DNA of 64,000 bases from Ceratotherium simum simum (lineage: Eukaryota; Chordata; Mammalia; Perissodactyla; Rhinocerotidae). Of this stretch, positions 22,411-33,199 are shown one piece after another. Position 1 is the first letter of the stretch. Each line of letters opens with the position of its first letter. The stretch covers positions 5,478,058 through 5,542,057 of the forward strand of contig NW_004454225.1 in NCBI RefSeq assembly GCF_000283155.1. The letters are read 5' to 3'. A program made the position numbers and the translations under genes. Under the pieces are notes generated by a model. It did not search any database, was not told the DNA's origin, and saw nothing but the letters and a program-made list of their open reading frames with translations.

Positions 22411-22603
22411 TATTTATTTATTTTTCCCCCAAAGCCCCAGTAGGTAGTTGTATGTCATAGTTGCACATCCTTCTAGTTGCTGTATGTGGGACGCGGCCTC
22501 AGCATGGCCGGAGAAGCGGTGCGTTGGTGCGCGCCCGGGATCCGAACCCGGGCCGCTAGCAGCGGAGCGCACGCACTTAACCGCTAAGCCACGGGGCCAG
22601 CCC
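22411..22603 (-). mobile_element. ERE1-type tRNA-derived SINE with target-site duplication
   Basis: Reverse-complement equine repetitive element. On the minus strand it begins gggctggccccgtggctta, continues with a tRNA-like head (agcggttaag, gggttcggatcc) and ends in an A-rich tail at 22411-22430. It is flanked by a perfect 14-bp duplication, TCTAGCTTGTTTTT, at 22397-22410 and 22604-22617. The intact duplication and well-kept tRNA-like box suggest a recent insertion. This is the strongest evidence for a perissodactyl host. Confidence 0.93.
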
Positions 22604-22659
22604 TCTAGCTTGTTTTTAACCCTGCCCGGAAGTAGTCATCATCATCACCATTATTTGCT

Positions 22660-23115
22660 TTCCAGTGCCCATTTGATTCTGTACTCAACGGATGTTTGCT
22701 GAGCAGGGGATCCAGCAGTGAACAAACAGAAGACAAGCCACGGATAAACAGAGCTATAATGTGTGAGGGCAGGATAAGGGGACAGGGCGGGACCCTCTGA
22801 TGAGGTGACGTTGGAGCAGAGACCTGAATGGAGGGAGCCGGCCATGCCCATGTCTGGGGAGGGCCGTCTGAGCAGAGGCAGCAGGTCTGAGTCAGGAGTG
22901 TTGGTGGCACATTTGAGGACTGGCAAGGAGGCACATGGCTGGAGGGCAAAGGGGGCGAGTGGGAGAAGCAGAGGCCAGATGGGGAATGGGGACCAAGTAG
23001 GGGAGGACGGGTGGCTTCATGTAGGAAGTGGCACTTGAGGGGGACCTTGGCATTTGGGCAGGGTTTGGACAAGTGAAGGGTGGGTGCAGGCCTTCCAGCT
23101 AGAAGGGGCAGGCTA
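22660..23115 (+). mobile_element. Ancient interspersed repeat, family not assigned
   Basis: Same family as 15010-15560: gatccagcagtgaacaaac, tgatgaggtgacgttggag, cagagacctgaatggaggg and ggagggcaaagggggcgag in the same order. Confidence 0.5.
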
Positions 23116-23159
23116 AACAAGGGTCTGAGGCTCGAGCTCCTCCTTGCCATTGGTTTGCG

Positions 23160-23470
23160 ATCATTCATTCATTCAACAAACATTTATTGATCACCTACCT
23201 TGTTCTAGACTCTGTGCTAGATGCTGAGGATACAGTGGGCAGCAAAACTAGCCATATTCTTACTCAACAGACTTATAAACAGGAAAACACTGTGACATGA
23301 TGGAGACAGAACAGGGTAAAATGGTAGCCTGTGACCAAGTGGGAACCTTCTAGGTTTAACTCGCAGCTCACCTGCCTCCCAGGTGACTTACCTGCCCTGG
23401 GTCTCAGGTTCCTCATCCGTACAATGGAGGTGATGCCTTCCTCCCAGGCTAGTGGTTGTGCGGATGAGAG
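23160..23470 (+). mobile_element. Repeat start and MIR SINE fragment
   Basis: 23160-23270 opens with cattcattcattcaacaaac and atttattgatcacctacc, the usual start of the unassigned family. 23310-23470 is a forward MIR with ctgggtctcaggttcctcat and cgtacaatggaggtgatg. Confidence 0.6.
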
Positions 23471-24075
23471 ACAATGTGTTGGAAAGAACATGTGCTCTGA
23501 GGCTTCGCTGGGTTTCCCCCCGTGAGCCTCCTCTTCACCCTGAAGTGCATCTTCCCCCTTCGGCTCTCGTGCGAGGCAATGGAACCATCGGCAGAAATTG
23601 TTCGTTGGTAGAGGAATAGCTGGTTGGTCGTTCACAAGTTGGGGAAGCAAGGTTTTCTTGCTGGTATGCTTCTTTTTTTTTTCCTACAAACACGGAGAGA
23701 TGTGTTCGAATATGAAATAAGCCTATGGGTTTTTTAAAACGTCATTTTCATGCTGGACTTTATTCCAAAACAGGAATAGTCACCAAGCCAGAAAATCCTG
23801 GCCAGCACAGAATTGTGCCCTCAAACTCCTGAAATGTCTGCAAGATTCCACCATTTCCCTCTCCACGCCACCTTCCCCCACCTGCCTTCTGCACCTGGAC
23901 TCAGCATAGACTTTGTCAAAAGCTTCCTGACTGTTTGGTTTGGAGCTTGGGGTCACCACTTAGAGAGGGTGCAGAAACCACTGTGTCCTGCTGTCTTTGT
24001 GATTAGTGCAGATCTGCCCCTTCTCGTGGAGTGTCTCCGCACCTAGTCTGTCGCTTAATCCTCACAGCCAGCCCT

Positions 24076-24212
24076 CCTCAGACTTCAGGTGCATGAGAAT
24101 CCCCTGGGTGTGGGGGGTCTTGTTGGAAGGTAGATCCCAATTCAGCAGGTCTGGAGTGGGTCAGGGATTCTGCATTTCTCACAAGTTCCTAAGCAATGAG
24201 TAGCAAGACCCC
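24076..24212 (+). mobile_element. MER5A hAT-Charlie DNA transposon fragment
   Basis: Matches the MER5A series: tcaggtgcatgagaatcccc, tcagcaggtctggagtggg, gattctgcatttctcacaag and ttcctaagcaatg. Non-autonomous and inactive. Confidence 0.7.
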
Positions 24213-24219
24213 AGACCAG

Positions 24220-24420
24220 CGCCGTCCAAAAGAACTTTCCGAGATGCTCTAGGCCTGCACTGTCTGATACAGTAGCCACCTGCCTCTTCTGGGTATTGAG
24301 CCCTTGAAATATCACTAGTGTGACCAAGAAACTGGCTTTTGTGTTTTATTTCATTGTAATTAATTTGAAATTAAATAGCCACAGCAGGTTAATGGCTACT
24401 GTATGGGACAACGCAGCCAG
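24220..24420. mobile_element. Short DNA transposon remnant with inverted ends
   Basis: The blocks actgtctgatacagtagccac on the left and ggctactgtatgggacaacg on the right are inverted copies around an AT-rich centre (taattaatttgaaattaaat). The layout is that of a small non-autonomous DNA transposon; family name uncertain. Confidence 0.55.
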
Positions 24421-24425
24421 ACAAC

Positions 24426-24545
24426 TCCTTGAGGTGTCTGCTGTGTTACTCTCTTTACAGATGAAGACACTGAGCTCAGAGAGGTTAAGAGCTTGCCCAA
24501 GATCATACAGCAAATAAAAGTGGAATCAGGATTCTAACCCAAGGT
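24426..24545 (-). mobile_element. MIR SINE fragment
   Basis: Reverse-complement MIR: tttacagatgaagacactgag, cagagaggttaagagc, cttgcccaagatcatacagc. Confidence 0.8.
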
Positions 24546-24859
24546 CTATGATCTTTTAAAAATTTTTATCATTTTTTTTAATACCTAAGGTGACCATTTT
24601 ATGTGGGAATGTCCCTTTGTGTATCCAGAAAACCCCAGCCCTTTCTGTTAGCAAATTCCTCCTTTCCAAGACGATTTGGATATTCATCATCAGGAGTAAC
24701 ACTTTATAGCATCGGGCCAACTACACGAAGTCATGTTTAAGTTGCTGACAGGACGTGAGAACTTCCAACATCCTACATTCATATGTGAAAAAACACATTT
24801 TGCTACAAAGCTTCATTTCCAAGTCCCACAGGTGCTTAACAACAACTTCCTCTGGACAG

Positions 24860-25000
24860 CACTTTACAGTTTAAAGGTGCTTTCATGTTGTTTGTTTACT
24901 TCTCCCTTGCAACAGACAGCCTGGGTCCTGAGTGATGTCCCCACTTTACAGATAAGGAGACTGAGACCCAGAGCAAGGATGTGGTTTCCCGGAGGTCACC
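24860..25000 (-). mobile_element. MIR SINE fragment
   Basis: Reverse-complement, diverged: cagcactttacagtttaaag and ccccactttacagataagg with gagactgagacccagag. Confidence 0.6.
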
Positions 25001-25004
25001 TGGG

Positions 25005-25290
25005 TCCTGGTTCTCAGACGTTACCTTCCCAGAGAGGCCTTCGCTGGCTGTCCTGGATCGATCAGCTCCCCCACCCCGATGCTCCCTGTCCCACTTACCC
25101 AGCTTAGTTTTTTCATATCTGTTATCCCCATCTGACCTGGTGCCTATTTGTTTATTCCGTTATTGCCAACATCCCACAAAGGTCCGCTTCTTGAAGGCAG
25201 GAATTGTCTGTCTCGTGCACTGCTGCGTCTTCAGCACCACGGACAGCACCAGACCAGTAGGCACTCCATGTTTATTTATTATTTATAACT
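25005..25290 (+). mobile_element. L2 LINE 3' fragment
   Basis: L2 order is kept: ccttcccagagaggccttcg, tgtttattccgttattgcc, cttcttgaaggcaggaattg, tcagcaccacggacagc and a terminal taggcactccatg block. Confidence 0.7.
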
Positions 25291-25299
25291 TAAATTCCT

Positions 25300-25810
25300 A
25301 AAGTGATAGAGGGGCTAGTGGAAATGATGCAGCCTTGGGACAGGTGGACCCCCTCTCCAGCTCTGTCTGGCCACATACCTGCTAGGCAGCCTTGAGAAAG
25401 TCATTACCCTCTCGTGCCTCAGTGTATTCATCTACGAAGTGGGGCTAACACACTTTCGTTGTAGAGCTGTTGTGACGATTGAAGAAGACACTGCAGTTAG
25501 GACCCTGTTTAAGCACATGGGTCTGAAGAGGCCCCTCGGGTTTGGATCCTGACTCCATTCTTCCCAGCCGTCGGGTCTCAGGCAGGTTATGTGCTCTCTC
25601 TGAGCCTCAGTTTTCTCATCTGTACAAGGGGCTGATATTGGGAGGGTTCAGTGAGGCGGGGGTGATCTGGGCTCAGCATAGGGCCTGGCATGGGATCAAC
25701 ACACAATCAATGCCACCTTGTTTTTGTTGTGGATATTCTATGGATGCATCTCAGTGCCTGGCACAAAGTGGATGCTCAGTTGATGGGAGCTTTAATTACT
25801 ATTATTAACA
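25300..25810 (+). mobile_element. Two adjacent forward MIR SINE fragments
   Basis: First copy 25300-25525 with agaaagtcattaccctctc and gtgcctcagtgtattcatc. Second copy 25530-25810 with tctgagcctcagttttctca, tctgtacaaggggctg and catagggcctggcatgg. Confidence 0.75.
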
Positions 25811-25819
25811 TCATCCAAG

Positions 25820-26125
25820 GATGCCTTCCTCTTTTTAATCAGATATTTAAAAGTTAGAATTTAGTTCTTTGAAATTCGTGTTAAAGAAAAGCAGATTTTA
25901 AAAAGTGTATAGGTTTATTTCTTTGATTTCTCTAAAGAAGGAGGATTTCACACCTTTCTAAGTGTGCACGATGCAAATGAAGATCTGAGAGCTTTCGGAA
26001 GGCCGTTTGGAGCTAATTCTGGGCTGGTTTGACAGCCAAGACACTGAAGGGGAAGCATGGAGCTGACAAAGCGGGGCTTTCTTTGGTAGCGTCCCAACCT
26101 CTCAAAATAGTCACTTTCCAGACTA
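25820..26125. promoter_or_regulatory. AT-rich island with POU octamer, candidate enhancer
   Basis: Unique sequence between MIR and L2 remnants. It contains a perfect octamer ATGCAAAT at 25971-25978, the binding site of POU factors, and several ATTTAAA and TTTAAA blocks. The motif is seen directly; enhancer function is inference. Confidence 0.35.
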
Positions 26126-26179
26126 ACATTTGTCATATTGGTGTTCGAAAGAACTTTTTTGTTCATTGATCCAACTGTG

Positions 26180-26725
26180 CCCCCTCCCTCCTTGACACGC
26201 TTCGTTGGTTCCCTGCTGTGTCCTGGGAGAAGTCCAGACCTTTGCCTGGCAGTCGAGGCCTCTCTGGGTGTGACCCCAACTGTCCTTCGCAAGCCTGCCT
26301 CCACTCACCCCCTCGTCTGCACTGGGCTTCTAGGCAGTTGCCAAATACCCAGCAGGTGGATTTTCCCACCTCCATGCCTTTGTGTATGTGGAGTGCTCTT
26401 CCTGGGATGCCCTTCCCTGCCTCATCTGCCAGGGGAGCTGCTGTTCACCTGTGACAACTGTTTCTATGATGATCCTCTCTTATCTGCCTTTACGGAGTCC
26501 CTCCCTTACTCTTGGTCAGAGAAAGGAGAACTCACTGCTGTTTATGGTTCCCTGTAACTTGGAACCACCCCACTAGAGATCCCAAATTGCTTGTGTATAT
26601 CTTTCCCACACTAGATGGCAGGAGAAGGGGCCATGTCAAGACCTCTCTGTTCCCAGCTCCCAGCACAGGGCCCGGCACTTATTAGGGCTGAGGAAAATTA
26701 CTGTGGAAAAAAGGAATGAATAAAC
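26180..26725 (+). mobile_element. L2 LINE 3' fragment, long
   Basis: About 540 bases in L2 order: cctttgcctggcagtcgagg, tgcctttgtgtatgtggagtg, ctcttcctgggatgcccttc, ccacactagatggcaggag and cacagggcccggcactt, ending at a GAATAAA-like tail. Confidence 0.65.
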
Positions 26726-26734
26726 GGGGCAAGA

Positions 26735-27345
26735 TGATCTCACTTTAGTGTATCTTAACATCCCAAATATTTATTTAGCTTTAAAACACTTGGTTTTACT
26801 AAGAAGTATCTTAAAAATAGGAACCTTTAGTCTTAATCGTTTTCAAATACTTATTTCACTGCTACTGCAAAGAACATTGCTGTGGGCCAATTTCCCCCTC
26901 TTTAAATGGGCTGTCTGTAGCCAGAAGGCACCTGCAAAACCCTTTGGAAAAACGTTTGTTCAGTTACACGAGGGCCAAGTATCTGGCCCTGTAGCCATGC
27001 CTTTCATCCAGGACCATCAAACCCCAGGTGAAATTGTGCCGGAATTTTCTGGTAAGGTGCGAGCAGGTATAGGCTTCCTGACCTGAAGCTTCTCAGTAGG
27101 ACTTTTGGATGAAGGCGGGTGAGGGGGCCACAACTCTAGATGGCCACTTGGTGCCTTTCCACTTCTAAACCTCAATGACTTCTAAAATTCTAGAACTGTT
27201 TGCTTCCAAGATTAGAATGATTGGCCTCTGGGGTTCTAAGATTCTAAAAACGGCATTTCCAGGACTCTAAGTGTCCCAAGAACCTACACTTCAATGTGCT
27301 AACAGTTCTAGTTGTCTGGGATTCAGGGTCCTCAGTTCTCTTCTA
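26735..27345. other. Unique AT-rich DNA and TTCTAA-rich stretch
   Basis: 26735-27080 is AT-rich without recognised repeats. 27145-27345 carries seven or so scattered TTCTAA/ATTCTA motifs (for example 27183, 27235, 27243, 27343), an old degenerate tandem or an unrecognised repeat. No gene. Confidence 0.35.
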
Positions 27346-27350
27346 AGATT

Positions 27351-27608
27351 CTTTTTTTTTTTTTTGAGGAAGATCAGCCCTGCATGGACATCTATTGTCA
27401 ATCTTCCTCTTTTTTTTTTTTTCCTTCCCAAAGCCCCAGTACGTAGTTGTGTATCATAGTTGTAGAGTTGTAGCTCTTCTGTGTGGGATGCTGCCTCAGC
27501 ATGGCTTGATGAGCGGTAAGTGGGTCCGCACCCAGGATCTGTTCCAGCGAACCCTGGGCCGCTGAAGTGGAATGCACGAGCTTAACCACTATGCCATTGG
27601 GTCGGCCC
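27351..27608 (-). mobile_element. ERE-type SINE
   Basis: Reverse-complement ERE family: two poly-T tracts (27352-27365 and 27409-27422), the ccccagtacgtagttgtgta and gctgcctcagcatgg blocks, and the end gaaccctgggccgctgaag through gtcggcccc. It carries the extra 5' copy of the gaggaagatcagccc unit seen in longer ERE subfamilies. It adjoins the L1 3' end. Confidence 0.88.
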
Positions 27609-28170
27609 CTAAGTGGTTAAATATATGTAATGTTTACCATTTTAACCTTTTTCAAGTGTACAGTTCAGTAGCATTAACTACATTCACATCGTGCAACCAT
27701 CACCACCCTTCATCTCCGGAACTCTTCATCTTGCAGAACTGAAACTCTGTCCCCATTAAACACTAACTCCTCATTCTGCCCCCAGCCCCTGGCACTCACC
27801 GTTCCACTCTCTGTCTCTCTGAATTTGACTACTCTAGGGACCTCATACAAATAGAATCATATAGTAGTTGTTCTTTTGTAACTGGCGTCTCTCACTTACC
27901 ATAATGCCCTCAAGGTTCATTCAAGCAGTAGCGTGTGTCAGAATCTTCTTCCTTCTTCAGGCTGAGTTATATTCCGTATTATGGACAGACCACATTGTAT
28001 TTATCCATTCTTTTGTTGATGGACCCTTGAGTTGCTTCCACCTTTTGGCTATTTTGAATAATGCTGCTATGAACATGAGTATACTAATACCTGTTTGAGT
28101 CCCTGCTTTTAATTCCTCAGGATATATACCCAGAAGTGGGATTGCTGGGTCATATGCTAGTTCTATTTTA

Positions 28171-28366
28171 ATTTATTATTATTATTTTTTTTGGAATTGG
28201 CCCTGAGCTAACACCTGTGCCGCTCTTGCTCCATTTTGTATGTGGGTTGCTGCCACAGCATGGCTGGATGAGCAGAGTGTAGGTCTGCATCTGGGATCTA
28301 AACCTACGAACCCAGGGCTGCCAAAGCAGAGCACGTGAACTTAACCACTACACCACCGGGCTGGCT
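28171..28366 (-). mobile_element. ERE-type SINE nested in L1
   Basis: Reverse-complement ERE: ttggccctgagctaacacc, gctgccacagcatggctgg and cttaaccactacaccaccgg. The L1 text before it (ttctatttta) resumes after the second ERE (cctatttttag), a diverged duplication of the insertion point. Confidence 0.88.
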
Positions 28367-28371
28367 CTGTT

Positions 28372-28568
28372 TTATTTTTTTTTTACTAAGGAAGATTCAC
28401 CCTGAGCTGACATCGGTGCCGATCTTCCTCTGTTTTTTTAGTACGTGGGCCGCCAGCACAGCATGGCCGCTAACAGAGTGGTGTAGGTCCATACCCAGGA
28501 CCCGAACCTGGACCAACCGCCAAAGTGGAGCTCACTGAACTTAACCACTAGGTCACTGGGGCTGGGCC
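28372..28568 (-). mobile_element. ERE-type SINE, tandem with the previous copy
   Basis: Second reverse-complement ERE only a few bases after the first: aaggaagattcaccctgag, ccagcacagcatggccgct and cttaaccactaggtcactgg. The L1 sequence resumes at about 28570. Confidence 0.87.
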
Positions 28569-29008
28569 TATTTTTAGTTTTTTTAGGAAATGCCATGCTG
28601 TTTTCCACAGTGGCTGTTCCATTTTTCATTCCCACCAACTGTGCACAAAGGCTCCCATTTCTTCACATCCTCACCAACACTTGTTATTTTCTGTTTTTTT
28701 GATAGTAGCCATCCGAATAAGTGTGAAGTGTTCTCATTGTGTTTGGATTTGCATTTCCCTGATGGTTAGTGAGGTTGACCATCTTCAGGTGTTTATTGGC
28801 CATTTGTATATCTTCTTTGGAGAAATGTCTATTCAAGTCCTTTGCCCATTTTTTAATTGGGTGGTTTTTTTGTTGTTGAGTTACAGAGTTCTTTATATAT
28901 TCTGGATATTAACCCCTTATCAGAAATAGGCTTTGTGTATGTTTTTTCCCATTCTGCAGGTTGCCTTTTCACTCTGTTGATGGTGTCCTTTGATGTATAG
29001 AAGTTTTT

Positions 29009-29270
29009 TTTTTTTCTCTTTGCTGGGAAAGATTAGCCCTGAGCTAACATCTGTTGCCAGTCTTCCTCTTTTTTTTTTTCCCTCCCCAAAGCCCTGGTAC
29101 ATAGTTATATATTCTAGTCGTAAGTCCTTCTAGTTCTCCTATGTGAGCTGCCGCCACAGCATGGCTACTGACTGACAGATGAGTGGTGTGGTTCTGCACC
29201 TGGGAACTGAACCTGGGCCGCCGAAGTGGAGTGCACCAACCTTTAACCACTAGACCATCAGGGCTGGCTC
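29009..29270 (-). mobile_element. ERE-type SINE nested in L1
   Basis: Reverse-complement ERE with poly-T, gaaagattagccctgagc, a second T-tract and the end gaccatcagggctggctc. The L1 words agaagttttt before and aaaagttttt after the element are the remains of the target duplication. Confidence 0.88.
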
Positions 29271-30180
29271 AAAAGTTTTTAATTTTGATGTATTTTTTCT
29301 TTTGTTGCCTGTGCCTTTGGTGTCATATCCAAGAAATCATTGCCAAGTCCAAGGTCACGAAGCTTTCCCTCTATGTTTTCTTCCAAGAGTTTTATAGTTT
29401 AGGCTCTTACCTTTAGGTCTTTGATCCATTTTGAGTTAATTTTGTACATGGTGTTAGGTAAGGGCCCAGCTTCCTTCTTTTGCATGTGGGTGTCCACTTT
29501 TCCCAGGACCATTTGTTGAAAAGACTCTCTTTTCCCCATTGAATAGTCTTGGCACCTTTGTTGAAAATCATTTTACCTTATATTTGAGAGTTTATTTCTG
29601 GGCTCTCTGTTCCATTCCATTGGTCTATATCTCTATCTTCATGCCAGTACCACACTGTTTTAATTACTTAATTTAATTACTGTAGCTTTGTAGTCAGTTT
29701 TGAAATCAGGAAGTGTGAGACCTCCAATTTGTCTTTCTTTTTTAAGACTATTTAGCTATTCAGCGTCCCTTGAGATTCCATGTGAATTTTAGGATGGATT
29801 TCCTATTTCTGAAAGAAACGTCATTGGGATTTTGGTAGGAACTCCACTGAATCTGTAGATTGTTTTGGGTAGTACTGACATCTTAACAATATAAAGTCTT
29901 CCAGCCCATGAATACAAGATGTCTTCCCATTTTTTGGTGTCTTTGTTAATCTCTTTGAGCAAACGTTTTGTTGTTTTCAATATACAAATCTTTCAGCTCC
30001 TTGGTTAAGTTTATTCCTCAGTATTTTGTTCTTTTTGACGCTATTGCAAATGAGATTGTTTTCTTAATATCCTTTTCGGGTTGTTTATTGTTAGCATATA
30101 GAAACTCAACTAATTGTGTTGCACATTGTTTTTGTATCCTGCACCTTTGCTGAATTTGTTTAATTTGTTCTAACATCTGT

Positions 30181-30404
30181 ATTGCTTTTTAAATGGTCTT
30201 TAAAATGGTCTTTAAAGGCTTGTTCACAGCGACCACAACATCTTTTCCAAAATATTGTGTCTTCTAAAATGAAGTCATTGAGACCTCCTCATAACAGGGG
30301 AGACTTTGTAAGGACTGAAGTGTACGGCAACATTCTTTCTCTTTCTTTTTTTTTTTTTTTGAGGAATGTTTAATGCAAAAACTCTGGCATATGTACTATG
30401 TCTT
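30181..30404. other. Unique AT-rich DNA
   Basis: A 15-bp tandem TTTAAAATGGTCTTT-type duplication at 30188-30215 and a T15 tract near 30345-30360. No gene seen. Confidence 0.35.
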
Positions 30405-30600
30405 GGTGGTCGTGACAGAGAGAGAAATCGTGGGCTTCAGCTGCATATGGGTCTGGGTTCAGATTCCCACTTCTCTGCTTCTCAGTGGTGTAGTTATTTA
30501 ACCTCACTGAGCTCCAATTTCTTCCTCTGCCGTATACTGCCCATTCTGTGGGACTGTTGTGAGGGTTAGAGACAGGGCATGAGGGAGCCTGTCTCAGAGT
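30405..30600 (+). mobile_element. MIR SINE fragment
   Basis: Forward, diverged: gggtctgggttcagattccc, ttatttaacctcactgagc and gactgttgtgagggttagag. Confidence 0.65.
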
Positions 30601-31269
30601 CTCAGCAGGTGACACCTGTGATGTTGTCAATGGCCGCCTGACCTGCCCAGGTGAGGAGCTGCTGGGCCGAATCACCTGCCTTTGAACCTGGCTGCCAGAG
30701 GAGTCCCCGCACTTAGACCCTCAGATCGCAGAGGGATCAGCCAGTTCAGGTTTTCTGCCTGTTTTGTCTTTCCATTGGTCTTAACTCTGACCCAATTTGA
30801 TTTGGTTCTAGGTTTTGAGCCACAGGCAGAGCAAGTGAGTGGTCAGGCTGCCCTGGACAGAGTTGGGAAGTGGCTGGAGTTCGGGCAGTGGCTGGCCTCC
30901 CTGGGCCTTCTTTTTGTTTAATGAAAATTGTATTTGCATCAAGGTAATCCATGTTCACACTAAGTCACCACGTGCGACAAGGCTTACGAGAAAGCCAGCT
31001 GTACCCCTAGCCCCTCCCCGGCCCTGGTTCCTGTTCTCAGGGCAACTCTCACCGCAGGTGCTCTGTTTCCACCGTGTCTCTGCGTAACGACCCTTATTGC
31101 TATTTTTTGATTTATCAATTTTAGATATTGTTAATTTCTTGCAATGAGAAATGAAGATGTAGAGACGTAGCCTGTCCACCCAGACACACGTCTTTCTTCC
31201 TATCCTTTATGTACAGTCCTAGCACGGTTTTTGGTTAAATATTCATTGTACAACTTACTGTTGTTCCTA

Positions 31270-32355
31270 AAGTAATTAATTGTTTTGTTTGTTTGCTTGT
31301 GTTTCTATGTACCCATCATGGTTCTTCCCTAAGTCTCCTGCAGACTTTAAATGCCCTTGGCATTGTGGTGAGCTGTGCCAGGCCATCTGTGGCTGATTTT
31401 CCCTGTACTTCCTGGAGCCTCCGACCTCTGCCCCGTCTGGACTGGTTGACCTCCAGGCCTGCGTACACTCATCATCCTGCGACCTCCCTTTACCATCTTC
31501 TCCTTTCGCTTCTCTTCTGCTTGGAGCCCCTGGTTCTGGAATCCCATGGCTTCCTTTTTCTTGGTTTACTCCCTCATTTTGGTGGAACACACCCTCCAGT
31601 AGCTTTCTGAGAAAGAATGAACTGGAGATAAATGTTGGGCAAAGTTCCACGTCAGAAAAATTCTTTATTCTGTCCTTAATCTTAACTGATACTTTGTCTG
31701 GGTGTACAATTTTTGGTTGCAAATCATTATCCCTTAGAATTTGAAAGACATTGCTCCGTTTTCTTTTAGCTTCCAGTATCGCTATTGAAAATTCCACTAT
31801 TGTTCAGATACCTGGTGCTTTGTAGATGACCTGTAGTGTTTCTGGGCAGTGTGCCTCAGGTGTGGGTCTTTTTTCCTTCATTATTGTGGGCACTCAGGTG
31901 ACCCTTTTAATGGAGCAAATGTGGCCTTTAATCCTGGGACAGTCTCTCATACAATTTTTTTCAAAATTTTCTTGCCCTCTTGTTTCTCTGACTTGTTTTT
32001 CATACAACTCATGATTCTCTGATGTTGGACCTCTGCTTTTGATTCCCTGATCTTTGTATCTTTCCTTGCCTGTTACCCACTTCACTGTCTTTTTGTTTAG
32101 TCTCTGAGAGATCTCCTCTACTCTATCTTTCTACTCTTTAACCAAATTTCTAAAATTCTGCCACATTTAATTTCTTTTGTTAAGAGCACCCTGCTAGAAT
32201 TTCATGGGTGCGATATCTTTTGTTATCTCACCGAGGGTGTTAATTATATATTAATTTTTTTTCCTGCATTAGCCCCATTTCTTCTGATTTCTTTCCTTCT
32301 CCTTGTTTTGGCTCTGACTCTGTTTTTAGCTTAAAGGTTTTTCTCAGAGGTCTGA
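31270..32355 (-). mobile_element. HAL1/L1-type ORF1 remnant
   Basis: On the minus strand, 31640-31797 reads an ORF1p-like block (EAKRKRSNVFQILRDNDLQP then HPDKVSVKIKDRIKNFSD) resembling the C-terminal RNA-binding part of L1 and HAL1 ORF1. The upstream ORF1 text continues to about 32355 with many breaks. Because ORF2 is absent, a HAL1 (half-L1) origin is likely. Dead element. Confidence 0.65.
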
Positions 32356-33195
32356 TGATCCTGCGAGTTTGTGTTTAAGAACCGGACATCTGGAAGCCGT
32401 TGGTAGCTGTGTGTGTGGGGGGATATGTACCATGACGGGGTCCTGGCCATCTCTTTGGGGCTCCCCCGCTGTCAATGTCTGTCGGCTTTTCCTCCTGGAC
32501 CTGCCTTTCCCCCCGGAAGGAGTTCCCCAGTTTCCAAACCCCCTTCCCCTGACCCCCTCCCAGGACTTTGGTTTCAGTTTTCTCTGCTCAGCTAAGCCAG
32601 TCCATCTCCTTCCTGCTCCAAACCTCTCTCCTTGGGGGGTTATATCTTTTTATTCCTTTGCTGTCGATTTTATGAGATGTCAGCCGCAAGGAGACAAATG
32701 CGGGCGTTCGAAATGCCCCGTCCTGTGTAAGCCCCCTTTTGGTCCTGCTGTGGGACCCTATTAACACCCACCTTCGGAAGCCCCACACCGGCACCACCTG
32801 GAGGGTCTCAGAAAGCTGAAAGGGCTCCCAGAGGTCAGGACCCCTGTGTCACTTCCTCGTGGAACAAATGGGGAAACTGAGGCCAGAGGAGGGGAAGGCC
32901 TCACCCTGGGTCTGTTGAGGTCGCAGCAGAGCTGAGGCTGAACTCAGGCCTCCTGACCTTCCCGTAGCCTCGCTGGCCAGCTCCGCGCCCTGGGCCTTGT
33001 GCCCGTGGACTCTTGGCGTCTGCTGGGTGAGTGAAGCCACGACAGTTTGGGGGCTGCCGCCTGACGTGCTGGTCTGCGTCTTAATGACGATCGTTCCCAT
33101 TCGCAGAAATTAAATTAGCCTTCCAGAACGTCCTGTCGCGGATTGCGATCTTTGGTGAGTCATTGACCTCTCTGACCCTCGACATCTGTCCTAAG
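32356..33195. other. Unique DNA with one diverged MIR
   Basis: No gene. 32820-32960 resembles a reverse-complement MIR (aaatggggaaactgaggcc). The remainder is GC-rich unique sequence. Confidence 0.4.
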
Positions 33196-33199
33196 TGGG

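Larger units (their letters stand above)
27612..30180 (-). mobile_element. L1 LINE, 5'-truncated, with nested EREs
   Basis: Minus-strand L1 3' portion, about 2.5 kb including insertions. 27612-28170 is the 3' UTR-side segment (gtgtacagttcagtagcatt, gaataatgctgctatgaac). 28570-29000 and 29271-30180 continue into ORF2. At 29789-29980 the minus strand still reads a short ORF2 C-proximal block (KWEDILYSWAGRLYIVKMS, the L1 reverse transcriptase-thumb region). Stops and indels break the remainder, so it is dead. ERE copies interrupt it at 28171, 28372 and 29009. Confidence 0.9.

Noticed and set aside
22411..22603. tRNA-like sequence
   Set aside because: It is the tRNA-derived head of an ERE SINE with poly-A tail and target duplication, not a functional tRNA gene.
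29789..29980. 63-codon - strand ORF resembling reverse transcriptase
   Set aside because: Real homology but a remnant of L1 ORF2 inside a dead element; not a gene.
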